Shown one piece after another: positions 24,258 to 33,024 of a DNA stretch of 39,081 bases; position 1 is the stretch's first letter, and each line of letters begins with the position of its first letter. The stretch spans positions 1 through 39,081 of the forward strand of contig JAFDGC010000035.1 of the NCBI GenBank assembly GCA_019309485.1. The letters run 5' to 3'. A model generated the notes under the pieces. That model made no database searches, had not been told where the DNA came from, and saw only the letters and a program-made list of their open reading frames with translations. Both the position numbers and the translations under genes were made by a program. This DNA is from Deltaproteobacteria bacterium. Its GTDB lineage: Bacteria; Desulfobacterota; Desulfobacteria; Desulfobacterales; UBA2156.

Positions 24258-25082
24258 TCAAGCCAAAGAATTGACCCGGGGAATCGCCGAGGCTTTTTCG
24301 GATCCACCGGATTCCCGAAGGCCGAGGACGGCGCCGAACCGGCCCGTGATCTTTTCCCTGCGGTAGGAAAAAAAAAGATCCGTTCGACAGCGGGTGCACA
24401 GGCCGCTGATATGCACGTTTTCCCCGGAAAGGCCTTCCAAGACCAGTTGATCCCGGGTGAGCCTCCAGAAATCAAAGTGATCGGCGGTGTCTTTGTAACC
24501 CCAAAAAGAAGAAGGGATTTCCTTTTTATAGTTTTTAAATTCGGCACAGCAGGGACCCAGGGAAGGGCCGACGACGGCGACAAGGTTTTTCGGCCGGGTC
24601 TGGAAATGACGGACCATGGCGCGGACGGTCCGCCCTACGATCCCTGAAATGCTCCCCCGCCATCCGGCATGGACGTTGGCGATCACCCGGACCACCGGGT
24701 CATAAAGGAAAACCGGCTGGCAGTCCGCCACCTGAACCACCAGGAGCGTTTCCGGGACATTCGTGACAGCAGCGTCGGCCCGGGGGGGCTTTGCCGTTCC
24801 GGAAAAGGACCCGACATCTTCGGATTTAAGCATCCAAACGGCGTTTCCGTGGACTTGATCCATGTAAACGGGTGTGCCTTCACCGGCACACCGAAGGATT
24901 CTTTCCCGGTTTTTTTCCACCGTTTTTGGATCATCCCCCAGTCCGAAGCTGATGTTCAAGTGGTGGAAGGGGGGATCGGAGAATCCCCCATGGCGCGTGA
25001 AAACGGCATGGAAAAGCGCCGGGTAAGACGCCAGAACCGGCGACTCCAGGAAAGACACCCCGTTTTTTTCTTTGAGCATCAT
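24258..25082 (-). CDS. pgeF: PgeF/YfiH-family protein (laccase-domain type)
   Basis: This family acts on purine nucleosides and also as a peptidoglycan editing factor that removes misincorporated L-Ser-containing UDP-MurNAc precursors. The 274 residues contain the zinc-site motifs [22 protein letters not shown] and V-H-A-G-W-R-G-S, and later G-P-S-L-G-P-C-C. The start ATG (25082, second ATG 25079) overlaps the rfaE2 stop by four bases. Confidence 0.93.
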   Translation of the reverse strand: MMLKEKNGVSFLESPVLASYPALFHAVFTRHGGFSDPPFHHLNISFGLGDDPKTVEKNRERILRCAGEGTPVYMDQVHGNAVWMLKSEDVGSFSGTAKPPRADAAVTNVPETLLVVQVADCQPVFLYDPVVRVIANVHAGWRGSISGIVGRTVRAMVRHFQTRPKNLVAVVGPSLGPCCAEFKNYKKEIPSSFWGYKDTADHFDFWRLTRDQLVLEGLSGENVHISGLCTRCRTDLFFSYRREKITGRFGAVLGLRESGGSEKASAIPRVNSLA

Positions 25083-25579
25083 CTTGCCGGTGCCTTGCGG
25101 ATCTTTTCGATGATTCCCGATGTGGAAACCCCTTCCACCAGCGGAATTCGAATGACCTCCCCTCCGCGGCCGAGCACCAGGTCCGCCCCCACGATTTGAG
25201 CGGCTTCCCAGTCGGCCCCTTTCACCAGTACGTCCGGCTCCAGGGTCTGAATCAGGTGCAGGGGATCCGGTTCTTCAAAGGCAACCACGTAATCGACGCA
25301 TGTCAGGGCGGCCAGGACCACGGCCCGATCCGTTTCGGGGTTGACGGGCCGTCCTTTTCCCTTGATCCGCCGGACCGACGCATCTGAATTGAGCCCCACC
25401 ACCAGGATCCCCCCCAGCGCCTTTGCGGCGCTCAAGTAGCGCACATGACCCACATGGAGGATGTCGAAGCATCCGTTGGTAAAGACGATCCGTTCCTTTC
25501 GCTGCCGGTGCGTCTTCAGCGCATTTTGGAGCCTTTCCAGCCCAACAATCTTGTCTTCGATCTCCATCTCCGGTTTCAC
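25079..25579 (-). CDS. rfaE2: D-glycero-beta-D-manno-heptose 1-phosphate adenylyltransferase
   Basis: This nucleotidyltransferase makes ADP-heptose precursor for the lipopolysaccharide inner core. The 166 residues carry the class signature [18 protein letters not shown] near 31-48 and E-G-V-S-T-S-G-I-I near the C-terminus. It is the stand-alone C-terminal domain of HldE, without the kinase part. The heptosyltransferase at 36898 would use its product. Confidence 0.95.
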   Translation of the reverse strand: MKPEMEIEDKIVGLERLQNALKTHRQRKERIVFTNGCFDILHVGHVRYLSAAKALGGILVVGLNSDASVRRIKGKGRPVNPETDRAVVLAALTCVDYVVAFEEPDPLHLIQTLEPDVLVKGADWEAAQIVGADLVLGRGGEVIRIPLVEGVSTSGIIEKIRKAPAR

Positions 25580-25601
25580 CTTTCATTCGTCACCCGTCAC
25601 T

Positions 25602-25659
25602 CGTCACTGTTTACTCGTCACTGTTTACTTACTACTCTTATCACTCGTCACTGTTTACT
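25602..25659. repeat. Short tandem repeats of a 14-mer
   Basis: CGTCACTGTTTACT occurs at 25602-25615, directly again at 25616-25629, and a third time at 25646-25659, with shorter CACTCGTCAC units around it. It lies in the 98-base gap between the comF stop and the rfaE2 start. Related CACTCGT units occur at 36864-36880 and CCCTTCA units near 38037. Confidence 0.8.
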
Positions 25660-25677
25660 GCTCCTAACACCTTCACC

Positions 25678-26589
25678 CTATAACGTCCGCGCCAGGGTCA
25701 GGACATCCACCTGCCGGGCTCCGGCACGGGTCAAGGCCGTTGCACACGCCTCTGCGGTGGCCCCGGTGGTGTGGACATCGTCCACCAGAAGAATCCTTTC
25801 TCCTTTCACCTTGGCGGGGCTTTTCACGGCAAAGGCATCCCGAATGCCCGCCGCCCGCTCCTTTTTCCCCAATCCGGTCTGGGACCTTTCCCAGCGGGTT
25901 CTCACCAGAACGTCGTCGGAAATCCGGTATTCAAAGTCGGGTCTTCCCGTCTTGCGGGAATACCGGGGCCAGTCCCTGACCAGGAGCCAGGCCTGGTTGA
26001 ATCCCCGTTCTTTCAACCGCCGCCGGTTGAGGGGCACGGGGATGATCCGGTCCACGGGATCGGTTTCCCATATCCGGCAAAACGCGGAAAACAGCAATAA
26101 TCCCAACGGACGGCCCAGTTGAATTTTACCGTCGTATTTGAGCCGGTGCACCGCTTTCATCCACCCTTGTTCATAAGCGCCCAGGGCCCTGGCCTTCCCG
26201 AAGGCCCGCACTGTCTTGTCGCACGCGGGACACAAATGATCCGGCCCCTGCCCGCCGGGAAACATCACCCCGCAGACCGGACAGAGCGGCGAAGCGATGG
26301 GGATAAATTCCGGCATGCACACCGGACACGCAAATGAACCCAGAACGTGTGCCATCCCGTCCGCGAAGGGTGTCTTGAAAAGCCGGGAGTCGTCCATCGC
26401 ATCCGTACCGCGCACCTGATCCGGGTCCGGCCGGGAATCATGAAATACCCCGCAGATCAGACAACGGGGAGGGAAAAGGGCGTCCCGGAAAGGAGCCCAC
26501 CACCAGGAAACAGCCTTTCCGGCCGGAAGGGATCTTGCCTTTTCAAGCAAAACCGCATGGGGCCGCATCAAGGATTCCCGGCGTATCAT
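25678..26589 (-). CDS. ComF-family phosphoribosyltransferase-like protein
   Basis: This is a ComF/GntX-family protein, linked in other bacteria to DNA uptake. The 303 residues have an N-terminal zinc-binding region (C-L-I-C-G, C-P-V-C, C-P-V-C-G, C-P-A-C) followed by a type I PRTase domain with I-P-V-P-L-N-R-R-R-L-K-E-R-G-F-N-Q-A and the PRPP loop I-L-L-V-D-D-V-H-T-T-G-A-T. ATG 26589 overlaps the rlmB stop by four bases. The same frame runs open upstream through rlmB antisense sequence, but that part is not ComF-like. Confidence 0.92.
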   Translation of the reverse strand: MIRRESLMRPHAVLLEKARSLPAGKAVSWWWAPFRDALFPPRCLICGVFHDSRPDPDQVRGTDAMDDSRLFKTPFADGMAHVLGSFACPVCMPEFIPIASPLCPVCGVMFPGGQGPDHLCPACDKTVRAFGKARALGAYEQGWMKAVHRLKYDGKIQLGRPLGLLLFSAFCRIWETDPVDRIIPVPLNRRRLKERGFNQAWLLVRDWPRYSRKTGRPDFEYRISDDVLVRTRWERSQTGLGKKERAAGIRDAFAVKSPAKVKGERILLVDDVHTTGATAEACATALTRAGARQVDVLTLARTL

Positions 26590-27356
26590 GAGGCTCCGTA
26601 CATCCGCTGGTGAAACACCGCGTACATGGCAATTCCGCCTGCCACGGAAACGTTCATGGAATTCAGTGTGTCCTTCTGGGGGATGGAAACCAGGACGTCG
26701 CAGGCGCGTTTCACCAGGGGACGGATCCCTTTTTCTTCTCCTCCCACCACAAGGGCCACCGGGCCGTTTAAGTCCACGGAAAAAAGGGGGTATTTGGCCC
26801 TGGGGTCCAGCCCATATACCCAGACTCCTCGCTCCTTGAACGCCTTCAGGGTACGCACCAGGTTGGTCACCCGGGCCATGCGGACATGCTCCAGGGCGCC
26901 GGCCGAGGCCCGGGAAACCGCCGGGGTGGGAGGCGCACAACGGTCCTTGGGAACCACGATCCCTGTAATCCCCAGACACACCCCCGTTCGAATCAGGGCG
27001 CCCAGGTTCTGTGGATCCAGGACACCGTCGGCGACAAGAAAAAAAGGGGGAGGCTCCCCGGGGCGCCTCTCTTTCAAAAGATCCCCGACATCGCATAGTG
27101 GATAGGGGGTGGTCCTTGCGGCGATCCCCTGGGTGGAACGGGTTTGGGCCAAGTGATTCAATTGAAAGAGGGGAATCTCCTTCAAGGGAATCCCCTCGTT
27201 CAGGGCCTGCTCCCGGAGGATGGCTTCCCGGCCGCTCGTTTTCCCCGGGGCCACGAAGATTTCCAAAATCCGGCGTCGCCGAGCCGCCAGGGCTTCGGTC
27301 ACCGGGTGCATTCCGTAGAGCACCTCGGTGGAGGAGGTCCGCCGGATTGCCGTCAT
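26586..27356 (-). CDS. rlmB: 23S rRNA 2'-O-methyltransferase, RlmB/TrmH (SpoU) family
   Basis: This SPOUT-fold methyltransferase adds a 2'-O-methyl group to 23S rRNA. The 256 residues have the N-terminal substrate-binding domain (L-Y-G-M-H-P-V-T-E-A-L) and SpoU motifs: D-P-Q-N-L-G-A-L-I-R-T, V-V-G-G-E-E-K-G-I-R and I-P-Q-K-D-T-L-N-S-M-N-V-S-V-A. The closing motifs are intact. It overlaps gmk upstream and comF downstream, so the three are probably translated as a coupled set. Confidence 0.93.
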   Translation of the reverse strand: MTAIRRTSSTEVLYGMHPVTEALAARRRRILEIFVAPGKTSGREAILREQALNEGIPLKEIPLFQLNHLAQTRSTQGIAARTTPYPLCDVGDLLKERRPGEPPPFFLVADGVLDPQNLGALIRTGVCLGITGIVVPKDRCAPPTPAVSRASAGALEHVRMARVTNLVRTLKAFKERGVWVYGLDPRAKYPLFSVDLNGPVALVVGGEEKGIRPLVKRACDVLVSIPQKDTLNSMNVSVAGGIAMYAVFHQRMYGAS

Positions 27357-27973
27357 GCCCGGTTCCCGCTCGTATGGATGGGGTCTTCTTCCTGAGGCAC
27401 CGATCTGCAGCGGCTGCGATAGGCTTCGATGAGCGCCGTCAGATCCGAAACGGCCTCTTCCAGCCGATCGTTTACCACCACGTGACGGTACAGCTGCAGT
27501 TGGCCGATTTCCGCCCGGGCATCGGTCAGGCGCCTTTCGAGGGCGGCATCGGTTTCAGACCCTCTTTCTTCGAGTCTGTTCCGGAGCACCTCCAGGGAAG
27601 GCGGCATGATGAAAATGGGGATCGATTGGGGGAATCGTTTCAGAATCTGCCGCGTACCCTGGACATCGATATCAAGGAGTACGTCCCGGCCCCGGGCCAA
27701 CACCCTTTCGATAAACGCCGCGCTTGTTCCGTAATAATGTCCGTGCACCCGGGCCCATTCGATCCATTCTCCGGCATCGATCCCCGCCCGGAATTCCGCC
27801 TCGGTGATAAAATAATAGTCCCGGCCGTTCTTTTCCCCGGGGCGGGGGGCACGCGTGGTGGCGGACACGGAATACCGGATGTCCGGGAAATGTGCCAGGA
27901 CCGCCTGCTTCAGGGTGGTTTTTCCGCTTCCCGACGGCCCGGACAGAATAAAGAGGCATCCCGGGCGATTCAT
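27353..27973 (-). CDS. gmk: Guanylate kinase
   Basis: Gmk phosphorylates GMP to GDP. The 206 residues show the P-loop S-G-P-S-G-S-G-K-T-T (about 11-20), the GMP-binding segment S-A-T-T-R-A-P-R-P-G-E-K-N-G-R-D-Y and D-I-D-V-Q-G. It follows yicC and remA in the common order yicC-remA-gmk. rpoZ, often next, is not present here. Confidence 0.97.
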   Translation of the reverse strand: MNRPGCLFILSGPSGSGKTTLKQAVLAHFPDIRYSVSATTRAPRPGEKNGRDYYFITEAEFRAGIDAGEWIEWARVHGHYYGTSAAFIERVLARGRDVLLDIDVQGTRQILKRFPQSIPIFIMPPSLEVLRNRLEERGSETDAALERRLTDARAEIGQLQLYRHVVVNDRLEEAVSDLTALIEAYRSRCRSVPQEEDPIHTSGNRA

Positions 27974-27998
27974 GGCTTTCCCTTCGTTCCCAAGAGGG

Positions 27999-28259
27999 TT
28001 ACGCCTCCTGGACGCCCTTCAAGGTGGCGTACCGCTGGGAGATGGTTTCCGCCTGGATCGCCGAAAGAATTACATGGTTGCTGTCCATGATAATGATGGA
28101 ACGGGTCTTTCGGCCGTGGGTGGCATCCACCAGCCGCCTTTCCTTCCGGGCTTCATCCTTGAGACGTTTCATGGGCGCCGAGTTGGGGGAAACGATCGCC
28201 ACCACCCGCTCGGCCACAACGGTTCCGCCGAAACCGATGTTCAGGAGTGTCTGCTCCAT
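27999..28259 (-). CDS. RemA-like DUF370 regulatory protein
   Basis: This 86-residue member of the RemA/DUF370 family includes [15 protein letters not shown] near the start and [13 protein letters not shown] in the middle, both typical. In Bacillus RemA is a DNA-binding activator of matrix genes; in other phyla the target is unknown. AAGGAGA precedes ATG 28259. It is encoded directly upstream of gmk, as in many genomes. Confidence 0.93.
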   Translation of the reverse strand: MEQTLLNIGFGGTVVAERVVAIVSPNSAPMKRLKDEARKERRLVDATHGRKTRSIIIMDSNHVILSAIQAETISQRYATLKGVQEA

Positions 28260-28285
28260 GGATTCTCCTTCAGGCCGGCTTTCTC

Positions 28286-28402
28286 CAAGGCTTGACGAAT
28301 TCGTAAAAAGGCTTTTGCGGACGCCGACCAAGCCTTTTTATGAAAAAGAGAACCAAAGGGTTTGGGCGTGAACAAAAGGATCCTTTTACGACGCCATCAA
28401 AC
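28286..28402. repeat. MITE-like repeat family 2, copy 2 (about 117 bp, inverted)
   Basis: The ends are imperfect inverted repeats: TTGACGAATTCGTAAAAAGG at 28292 and, inward from the right, TTTGATGGCGTCGTAAAAGG. The reverse complement aligns with copy 1 (23141-23341) at both ends; copy 1 carries about 90 extra internal bases. It lies between yicC and remA. Confidence 0.7.
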
Positions 28403-28418
28403 AGGGGAATGCGCTGCC

Positions 28419-29300
28419 TTACTCGATGTTCAGTACCTGTTCTCGGATTTTTTCCAACTCCGACTTCACCTCCACCACGGCATGGGCGATCCCGGCGTTT
28501 TCCGCCTTGGCGCTCATTGTGTTAAACTCCCGGTTGAGCTCTTGTAACAAAAAATTGAGCTTTTTCCCGGCCGGTTCCGGGGCGTCCATCACCTGCCGAA
28601 ACCGGGCCAAATGGCTTTTGGCCCGGGTGATCTCTTCCGTAATATCCCGTTTGACCGCCACGAAGGCGGCCTCCTGAGCGATACGGGCCGGATCGACCGC
28701 CATCTCCTTTGAAATCAATGCCGATATCCGTTCTTCCAACCGTGCCCGGGATTCGGACGGACCGGTTGCGGCCGTTTCTTGAACATGGGCAAGGTGCGTT
28801 TCGATCCGGTCCAAGTGCAGGATAAAATCCCTTTCCAGGGTATGCCCCTCCGCGGCGCGCATGGCCTCCAGATTGTCCAGGGCTTCTGAAAGGCACGGCT
28901 GGAGCGCTTGCCAGGCACGTTCCATATCCTTTTCCGCGGCCTGAAATTGAAGCACGCCTCCGGTGTTGGCCACCAGATCCAGGGAGATATCCCCGGGAAT
29001 CCCCAGTTCCTCTTTCAGTTGTACCAGGGCCGCATGCAAGGATCGGGCTTTTCCGCGGTCCACCCGGCAGGCCACCGCCGATTCGGAGCCTTCCTGGATG
29101 GTCAAGGTCACCTCCACGCGTCCCCGGCTTGTAAACCGGGCGATCTCCTTTTTGATCCGGTCTTCCAGCTCCAGGTAGTCGTGGGGGATCCGCAAGGAAA
29201 CGTCGAGATAGCGGCTGTTATAGGAACGGATCTCCACCAGGATTTCCAGGGTGTCTTCCACGCGACCGGCTCGGGCAAAGGCCGTCATGCTCTTGATCAT
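28419..29300 (-). CDS. YicC/YloC-family endoribonuclease
   Basis: YicC-family proteins have been described as endoribonucleases acting on RNA. The 293 residues show the family start M-I-K-S-M-T-A-F-A-R-A, N-S-R-Y-L-D-V-S-L-R-I-P and the C-terminal G-K-K-L-N-F-L-L-Q-E-L-N-R-E-F-N-T-M-S-A-K. ATG 29300 is preferred over TTG 29315 because homologues begin at this methionine and AAAGGA lies upstream. Confidence 0.93.
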   Translation of the reverse strand: MIKSMTAFARAGRVEDTLEILVEIRSYNSRYLDVSLRIPHDYLELEDRIKKEIARFTSRGRVEVTLTIQEGSESAVACRVDRGKARSLHAALVQLKEELGIPGDISLDLVANTGGVLQFQAAEKDMERAWQALQPCLSEALDNLEAMRAAEGHTLERDFILHLDRIETHLAHVQETAATGPSESRARLEERISALISKEMAVDPARIAQEAAFVAVKRDITEEITRAKSHLARFRQVMDAPEPAGKKLNFLLQELNREFNTMSAKAENAGIAHAVVEVKSELEKIREQVLNIE

Positions 29301-29312
29301 AGAAGGTCCTTT

Positions 29313-29363
29313 CAAATGGTACGGCTTCGAAAAAAGGCCGGTTTTGTTGTACGGCCATGGCTT
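29313..29363. repeat. MITE-like repeat family 2, solo end fragment
   Basis: Between yicC and DUF4416 the bases AAAAAGGCCGGTTTTGTT match the left interior of copy 1 (near 23160) at 17 of 18 positions, with a degraded outer end. It looks like one end of the element without its partner. Confidence 0.45.
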
Positions 29364-29373
29364 TCAAAGGTTT

Positions 29374-29940
29374 TTAAAACTTTACTGCACGAGATGACGC
29401 GGTGGGAGAAAGTCTGCTCCCCCGCAGGTCTTGAACGTATTTATCGCGCACCCGCTTTAAAAACTGCAACATATCCTGCCGGCAGTAGTCAGGATATGTC
29501 CACGCCAGCTTATGAAATTCGCCTTTACGGTAAAGCAGCGTCAAATCGGCATAGATGCCGTGTCCGATATAGATCCGGTGGGAAAAACTTTTCCCGGTGG
29601 CCAGGACCACCTGTTCTTTCGCCACATACCCCGGGTCAAGATTAACCCGGCGTTTCCCTGCCGGCGCAAACGCATCTTCGATACGGTTGGTTTCAAGCTT
29701 GACGCGGGCCAGATCCTCCCGGGGAATCAAAGGCACAAAGGCCACCATCCTTCTGAATAGGGGCGTTCCCATTTCCGCTTCATAATAGTCGGTCAGATCA
29801 AAAGGGAACCATCGGCTCATCACATCCGCGGGGCCCCAGCGGTCCGTGAGCATGCGGACCACGGACGGCCACAGGGATTTGTCCTTTAAAAAAATCCCGA
29901 TCACCAACTTGACCGGTACGGGTGCGCGCGGGAGGCTCAC
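29374..29940 (-). CDS. DUF4416 family protein
   Basis: The 188-residue cytoplasmic protein includes W-F-P-F-D-L-T-D-Y-Y-E-A-E-M-G, then R-K-V/R-V-N-L-D-P-G-Y-V and H-R-I-Y-I-G-H-G-I-Y-A-D-L-T-L-L-Y. I recognise these as DUF4416, a family frequent in Desulfobacterota and often near yicC-gmk. No function is known. The N-terminal part (V-K-L-V-I-G-I-F) is a typical beta strand. Confidence 0.85.
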   Translation of the reverse strand: MSLPRAPVPVKLVIGIFLKDKSLWPSVVRMLTDRWGPADVMSRWFPFDLTDYYEAEMGTPLFRRMVAFVPLIPREDLARVKLETNRIEDAFAPAGKRRVNLDPGYVAKEQVVLATGKSFSHRIYIGHGIYADLTLLYRKGEFHKLAWTYPDYCRQDMLQFLKRVRDKYVQDLRGSRLSPTASSRAVKF

Positions 29941-30011
29941 GGGGTGTTCGTTTGTCCTTAAAACGGTTGACCGGCGCGGCCGGAACCGCGTTTATCTTCA
30001 CGCTTGACGCC

Positions 30012-30056
30012 TCCCCGCAGCAAGCTGCGGGGAATGCGCTTGCGATTGCGGTTCAA
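30012..30056. repeat. GC hairpin plus dispersed 26-base repeat, copy B
   Basis: A perfect 10-bp stem (TCCCCGCAGC / GCTGCGGGGA, 30012-30021 with 30024-30033) has a two-base loop. It runs into a 26-base repeat (30031-30056) shared with 2437-2462 at 23 of 26 positions. The repeat overlaps the stop codon of the Trm112-like gene, and the hairpin could act as its terminator. Confidence 0.65.
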
Positions 30057-30223
30057 GGAACTGGCCTGGCCTCGTCGATGAGCATAATGGGGATATCGTC
30101 TTTGATTTCGTACAACAGCTTGCACCGGTCGCAGATCAATCCGTCTTGGGTTTCGTTGAGACGAATTTCCCCCTTGCACTTGGGACAGGCCAAGATATCC
30201 AGGAGCTCCTGACTGATGGCCAT
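30053..30223 (-). CDS. Trm112 / YcaR-like small zinc protein
   Basis: This 56-residue protein includes M-A-I-S-Q-E-L-L-D-I-L-A-C-P-K-C-K-G, then L-I-C-D-R-C-K-L-L-Y, and I-P-I-M-L-I-D-E-A. That is the complete short bacterial Trm112 fold, a zinc ribbon that in other systems activates methyltransferases. AAAGGAGGAG lies just before the ATG. The partner here is unknown. Confidence 0.93.
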   Translation of the reverse strand: MAISQELLDILACPKCKGEIRLNETQDGLICDRCKLLYEIKDDIPIMLIDEARPVP

Positions 30224-30427
30224 TTCTCCTCCTTTACGGGCGAACTCTCAGGCATCCTCCGGGTTTTCCAGTTGCCCCGGGGGGTGCCGAAGCGGAATTT
30301 GTATTGGATATGTGGATGCATATACCAAAACCACCTTCTCTTTGTAAAGAAACGCGTTCCATATCTCTGTTGCCGGCGAACGCTTTTACCCCGTATTTTA
30401 CCCCTTCCGTTTTAAAAGGGCGGCCTC

Positions 30428-32500
30428 TCAGGTGCTTTCGATAATTCCATTGAGTGTAAAGTTTGCTTTTCGTTCTTCCATGGAAACATTTTTAATCGTG
30501 ACCTGGACGCGGTCCCCGAGGCGGTACACCTTACCTTTGCTCTTTCCCGTAAGCGTGTAATTGTCCTTGTCAAAAACGTAACGATCATCCTTCATTTCCG
30601 AGATGTGGACAAGGCCCTCGATAAGATAATGGGTCAACTCCACAAAAATGCCGAAGGACGTGATTCCGGCGATCACGCCCTTATAGGTCTCTCCGACTTT
30701 CCCCGAAAGAAACCGCATTGCCTTAATTTTGGTGTATTCTCTCTCGGCGTCAATCGCCCGCGATTCCAGCCGCGAGCACGCCTCGCAGATTTTCTCGAGG
30801 GCTTTTACGGATGGGAAATCTCCGGGAGAGGATCCGGTGAGATACTTTTTCAAAAGCCGATGGACAATCAAATCGGGGTAGCGGCGGATCGGCGAGGTGA
30901 AATGGGTATACGCATCGAAGGCAAGACCGAAATGGCCGATGTTTTCGGTGCTGTAGACAGCCTTCGTCATGGAACGCAAGGCCACCTTCTCCGCGAACGC
31001 CTTGAAATCCAGGTTTTCGATGATGTCGAGGATTTTTCGGAAATCGTCCGGAACAAGGTCCCCCGGGATCTTATACTGGATGCCCAGCCTGGCAAGGAGA
31101 TCGAGGAATGCGCGCGCCTCGTTCTCATCCGGCTTTTCATGAACCCGATAAATGAACGGCGGCGGCTTCCCTTTTCCATCTCCGGATCTCACACGGGCGG
31201 AACCGGCCATATGGCGGGCGACCGTCCGATTGGCCGCAAGCATGAACTCTTCGATCAGCCGGTTGGCGTCCCGCCGCTCGCTCGGCCGGACTTCATAGGG
31301 AATCCCGTTCGCATCCAGGGAGATCACCGGAACAGGAACATCAAAATCAATGCTCCCCATCTCCTCCCGGGCACGCCGCAGGACCAGGGAGAGCATCATC
31401 ATCAGGTGGATGGTTTTTCCGTGTGGATCTTCCCTTCCCTGGATGATCTCCTCCACCTCCTGGTAGGTGAACCGTTTCCGGCTGCGGATGATCGACTCCG
31501 TGATCCGGTAATCCCGGACGGTTCCCCGGGAATCGATCTGCATGATCACGGAAAACGTAAATCGATCCTTTTTTTCTTTCAGGCTGCAAAGATCATTGGA
31601 GAGCTTCTCCGGCAACATCGGAATCACTTCATCAACGAAATAAACCGAAGTCCCCCGTTCCAGCGCCTCCTTATCCAGCGCGGAACCCTCCCTCACATAG
31701 TGAGATACATCCGCAATATGAACACCGAGTTCGAACAGGCCGTTGTCCAGTTGCACCAGGGAGACCGCATCGTCGAAGTCCTGAGCCGATTCAGAATCGA
31801 TGGTGAAGCACATCCAATCCCTCAGATCCTCCCGGCGCTTTCGTTCCGTGCGCATATTCGGCGCGGAGAGTTTTTTAACCGCATCTTGAACCGCTTTCGG
31901 GAAGGCGATTCGCAACCCCTTGCTTTTCGCCACGATGCAACGATCCATCCCCGGATCGTTGGGATCGCCCAGAATTTCGACAATCCGCCCCAAAGGGTTC
32001 TTGGAAGGATCGTCCCATGCGTCTCTCCGGACAACGACGAGTTCTCCTTCCTTCGGTTTCCTCCCCTTTCCGCGGGCGTCCAGACGGCTCCGCTCCGGCT
32101 TCAGCCTGTCCGGCGCGATCTCCAGCGGCCGGGTGATCCGTTCGTCATTGGGGACGACGTATGCGGCGTCTCCCTTTTTATGAAAAATACCGACAATATC
32201 ACTCTGAGAAGGTTCGATCACCTTCAGGATCCGACCCACCCGCTTTTTCCCCGGCACCTCACGGATGATCTCCGTGGAAACCGTGTCTCCATCCATGCCG
32301 GTGGAAAGGTTTTCAAGTGGTATGAAGATATCTTTCCCGTCGGGAACCGTGACGAAACCGAATCCCCTGGCGTTGACCGAAAGGACACCCATGAGGGTTT
32401 TCTTTGAAGGTCGACGCCCGGCAGGGCGGCTCCCGCCGCTTTGCCTTCCTCTTCTTTTTGGAGATTGAACCGGCGCTTTCTTGTCCCTTTGAACAGGCAC
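30428..32500 (-). CDS. rnr: Ribonuclease R
   Basis: RNase R is a processive 3'-5' exoribonuclease that degrades structured RNA. The 690 residues comprise an N-terminal basic tail, cold-shock domains (G-F-G-F-V-T, I-F-I-P), the RNB catalytic domain with the Mg2+-binding D-S-E-S-A-Q-D-F-D-D-A-V, and a C-terminal S1 domain (G-V-I-A-G-I-T-S-F-G-I-F-V-E-L). It is shorter than the enterobacterial enzyme at its ends. The start is GTG 32500 with GGGAGGAG upstream. A sigma70-like promoter lies about 75 bases upstream. Confidence 0.96.
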   Translation of the reverse strand: MPVQRDKKAPVQSPKRRGRQSGGSRPAGRRPSKKTLMGVLSVNARGFGFVTVPDGKDIFIPLENLSTGMDGDTVSTEIIREVPGKKRVGRILKVIEPSQSDIVGIFHKKGDAAYVVPNDERITRPLEIAPDRLKPERSRLDARGKGRKPKEGELVVVRRDAWDDPSKNPLGRIVEILGDPNDPGMDRCIVAKSKGLRIAFPKAVQDAVKKLSAPNMRTERKRREDLRDWMCFTIDSESAQDFDDAVSLVQLDNGLFELGVHIADVSHYVREGSALDKEALERGTSVYFVDEVIPMLPEKLSNDLCSLKEKKDRFTFSVIMQIDSRGTVRDYRITESIIRSRKRFTYQEVEEIIQGREDPHGKTIHLMMMLSLVLRRAREEMGSIDFDVPVPVISLDANGIPYEVRPSERRDANRLIEEFMLAANRTVARHMAGSARVRSGDGKGKPPPFIYRVHEKPDENEARAFLDLLARLGIQYKIPGDLVPDDFRKILDIIENLDFKAFAEKVALRSMTKAVYSTENIGHFGLAFDAYTHFTSPIRRYPDLIVHRLLKKYLTGSSPGDFPSVKALEKICEACSRLESRAIDAEREYTKIKAMRFLSGKVGETYKGVIAGITSFGIFVELTHYLIEGLVHISEMKDDRYVFDKDNYTLTGKSKGKVYRLGDRVQVTIKNVSMEERKANFTLNGIIEST

Positions 32501-32575
32501 TGCTCCTCCCTTTGTTAGGATTTAGGGAATCCCCGGATATCCGGTTTCCGCAAAACCAAGACCCCGTTGTGTATA

Positions 32576-32604
32576 ATGATAGCCGGTCTTGGCGGGTGCG
32601 TCAA
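32576..32604 (-). promoter_or_regulatory. Probable rnr promoter
   Basis: On the minus strand TTGACG (32599-32604) and TATCAT (32576-32581) are 17 bases apart, upstream of the rnr GTG. A TATAAT on the plus strand at 32572-32577 overlaps but has no matching -35 element. Confidence 0.6.
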
Positions 32605-32820
32605 TGCGCCCTCAAGGCTGGATCGCTGTTATCCGCCTTTTATCGATTGTTCTTTCCACCGTCATCCAGGATCAGAAGGCCGGCAGGCTTTACAACCGCT
32701 CGACTCGGGACGATCTTCGGCGCATCGGATGGCGTTTTAAGGGCTTTACAAACTGTTGGACCCCGAAAATGGGCGGGGCGTTAAGGGCCGCATGTTTTCC
32801 GCCGGATCAAGGAGGTTGTC
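32605..32820. other. Intergenic stretch without a recognisable gene
   Basis: Together with 32501-32604 this forms a 320-base gap between divergent rnr and the DUF2892 gene. Open frames exist on the plus strand, but they show no family resemblance and no ribosome-binding site. Only the AAGGAGG for the DUF2892 gene at its end is clear. Confidence 0.5.
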
Positions 32821-33024
32821 ATGAACAAGGATCGCACCGTCCTTGCCTTTTCCGGAACGTTGATTCTTTTTTCCCTGCTCTTGTCCTTGGCGCATAGCCG
32901 GTACTGGTTGATTCTCACCGCTTTTGTGGGGGCCAACCTGTTCCAGTCGGCCTTTACCGGCTTTTGCCCCTTGGCCAAGGTGCTGAAAAAAATCGGCCTC
33001 GAGCCGGGACAGGCCTACCGGTAG
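32821..33024 (+). CDS. DUF2892 (YgaP-like) small membrane protein
   Basis: The 67-residue protein has two membrane helices ([11 protein letters not shown] and [13 protein letters not shown]) and the typical ending [15 protein letters not shown]. In other bacteria this domain is often fused to or encoded beside rhodanese sulfurtransferases; none is seen here. CAAGGAGG precedes ATG 32821. Its end overlaps the converging glycosyltransferase by 10 bases. Confidence 0.88.
   Translation: MNKDRTVLAFSGTLILFSLLLSLAHSRYWLILTAFVGANLFQSAFTGFCPLAKVLKKIGLEPGQAYR

Noticed and set aside
25602-25659. CRISPR array
   Set aside because: The units are 14 bases, two are directly adjacent, and there are no spacers of regular length or cas genes.
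26590-27096. N-terminal extension of ComF to 472 residues
   Set aside because: The extra part is antisense-like sequence overlapping rlmB in another frame. The ATG at 26589 with four-base overlap gives a normal ComF.
27011-28090. A 359-codon plus-strand frame opposite rlmB, gmk and remA
   Set aside because: It is antisense to three clear genes and has no ribosome-binding site or recognisable domain.
30605-32407. A 600-codon open frame on the plus strand opposite rnr
   Set aside because: It mirrors the RNase R gene, has low-complexity His/Arg/Gly-rich translation and no family motif. RNase R on the other strand is unambiguous.
32572-32577. TATAAT on the plus strand as promoter of the DUF2892 gene
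   Set aside because: No -35 element lies 16-18 bases upstream and the gene starts about 245 bases later. The minus-strand pair for rnr at the same place is much better.
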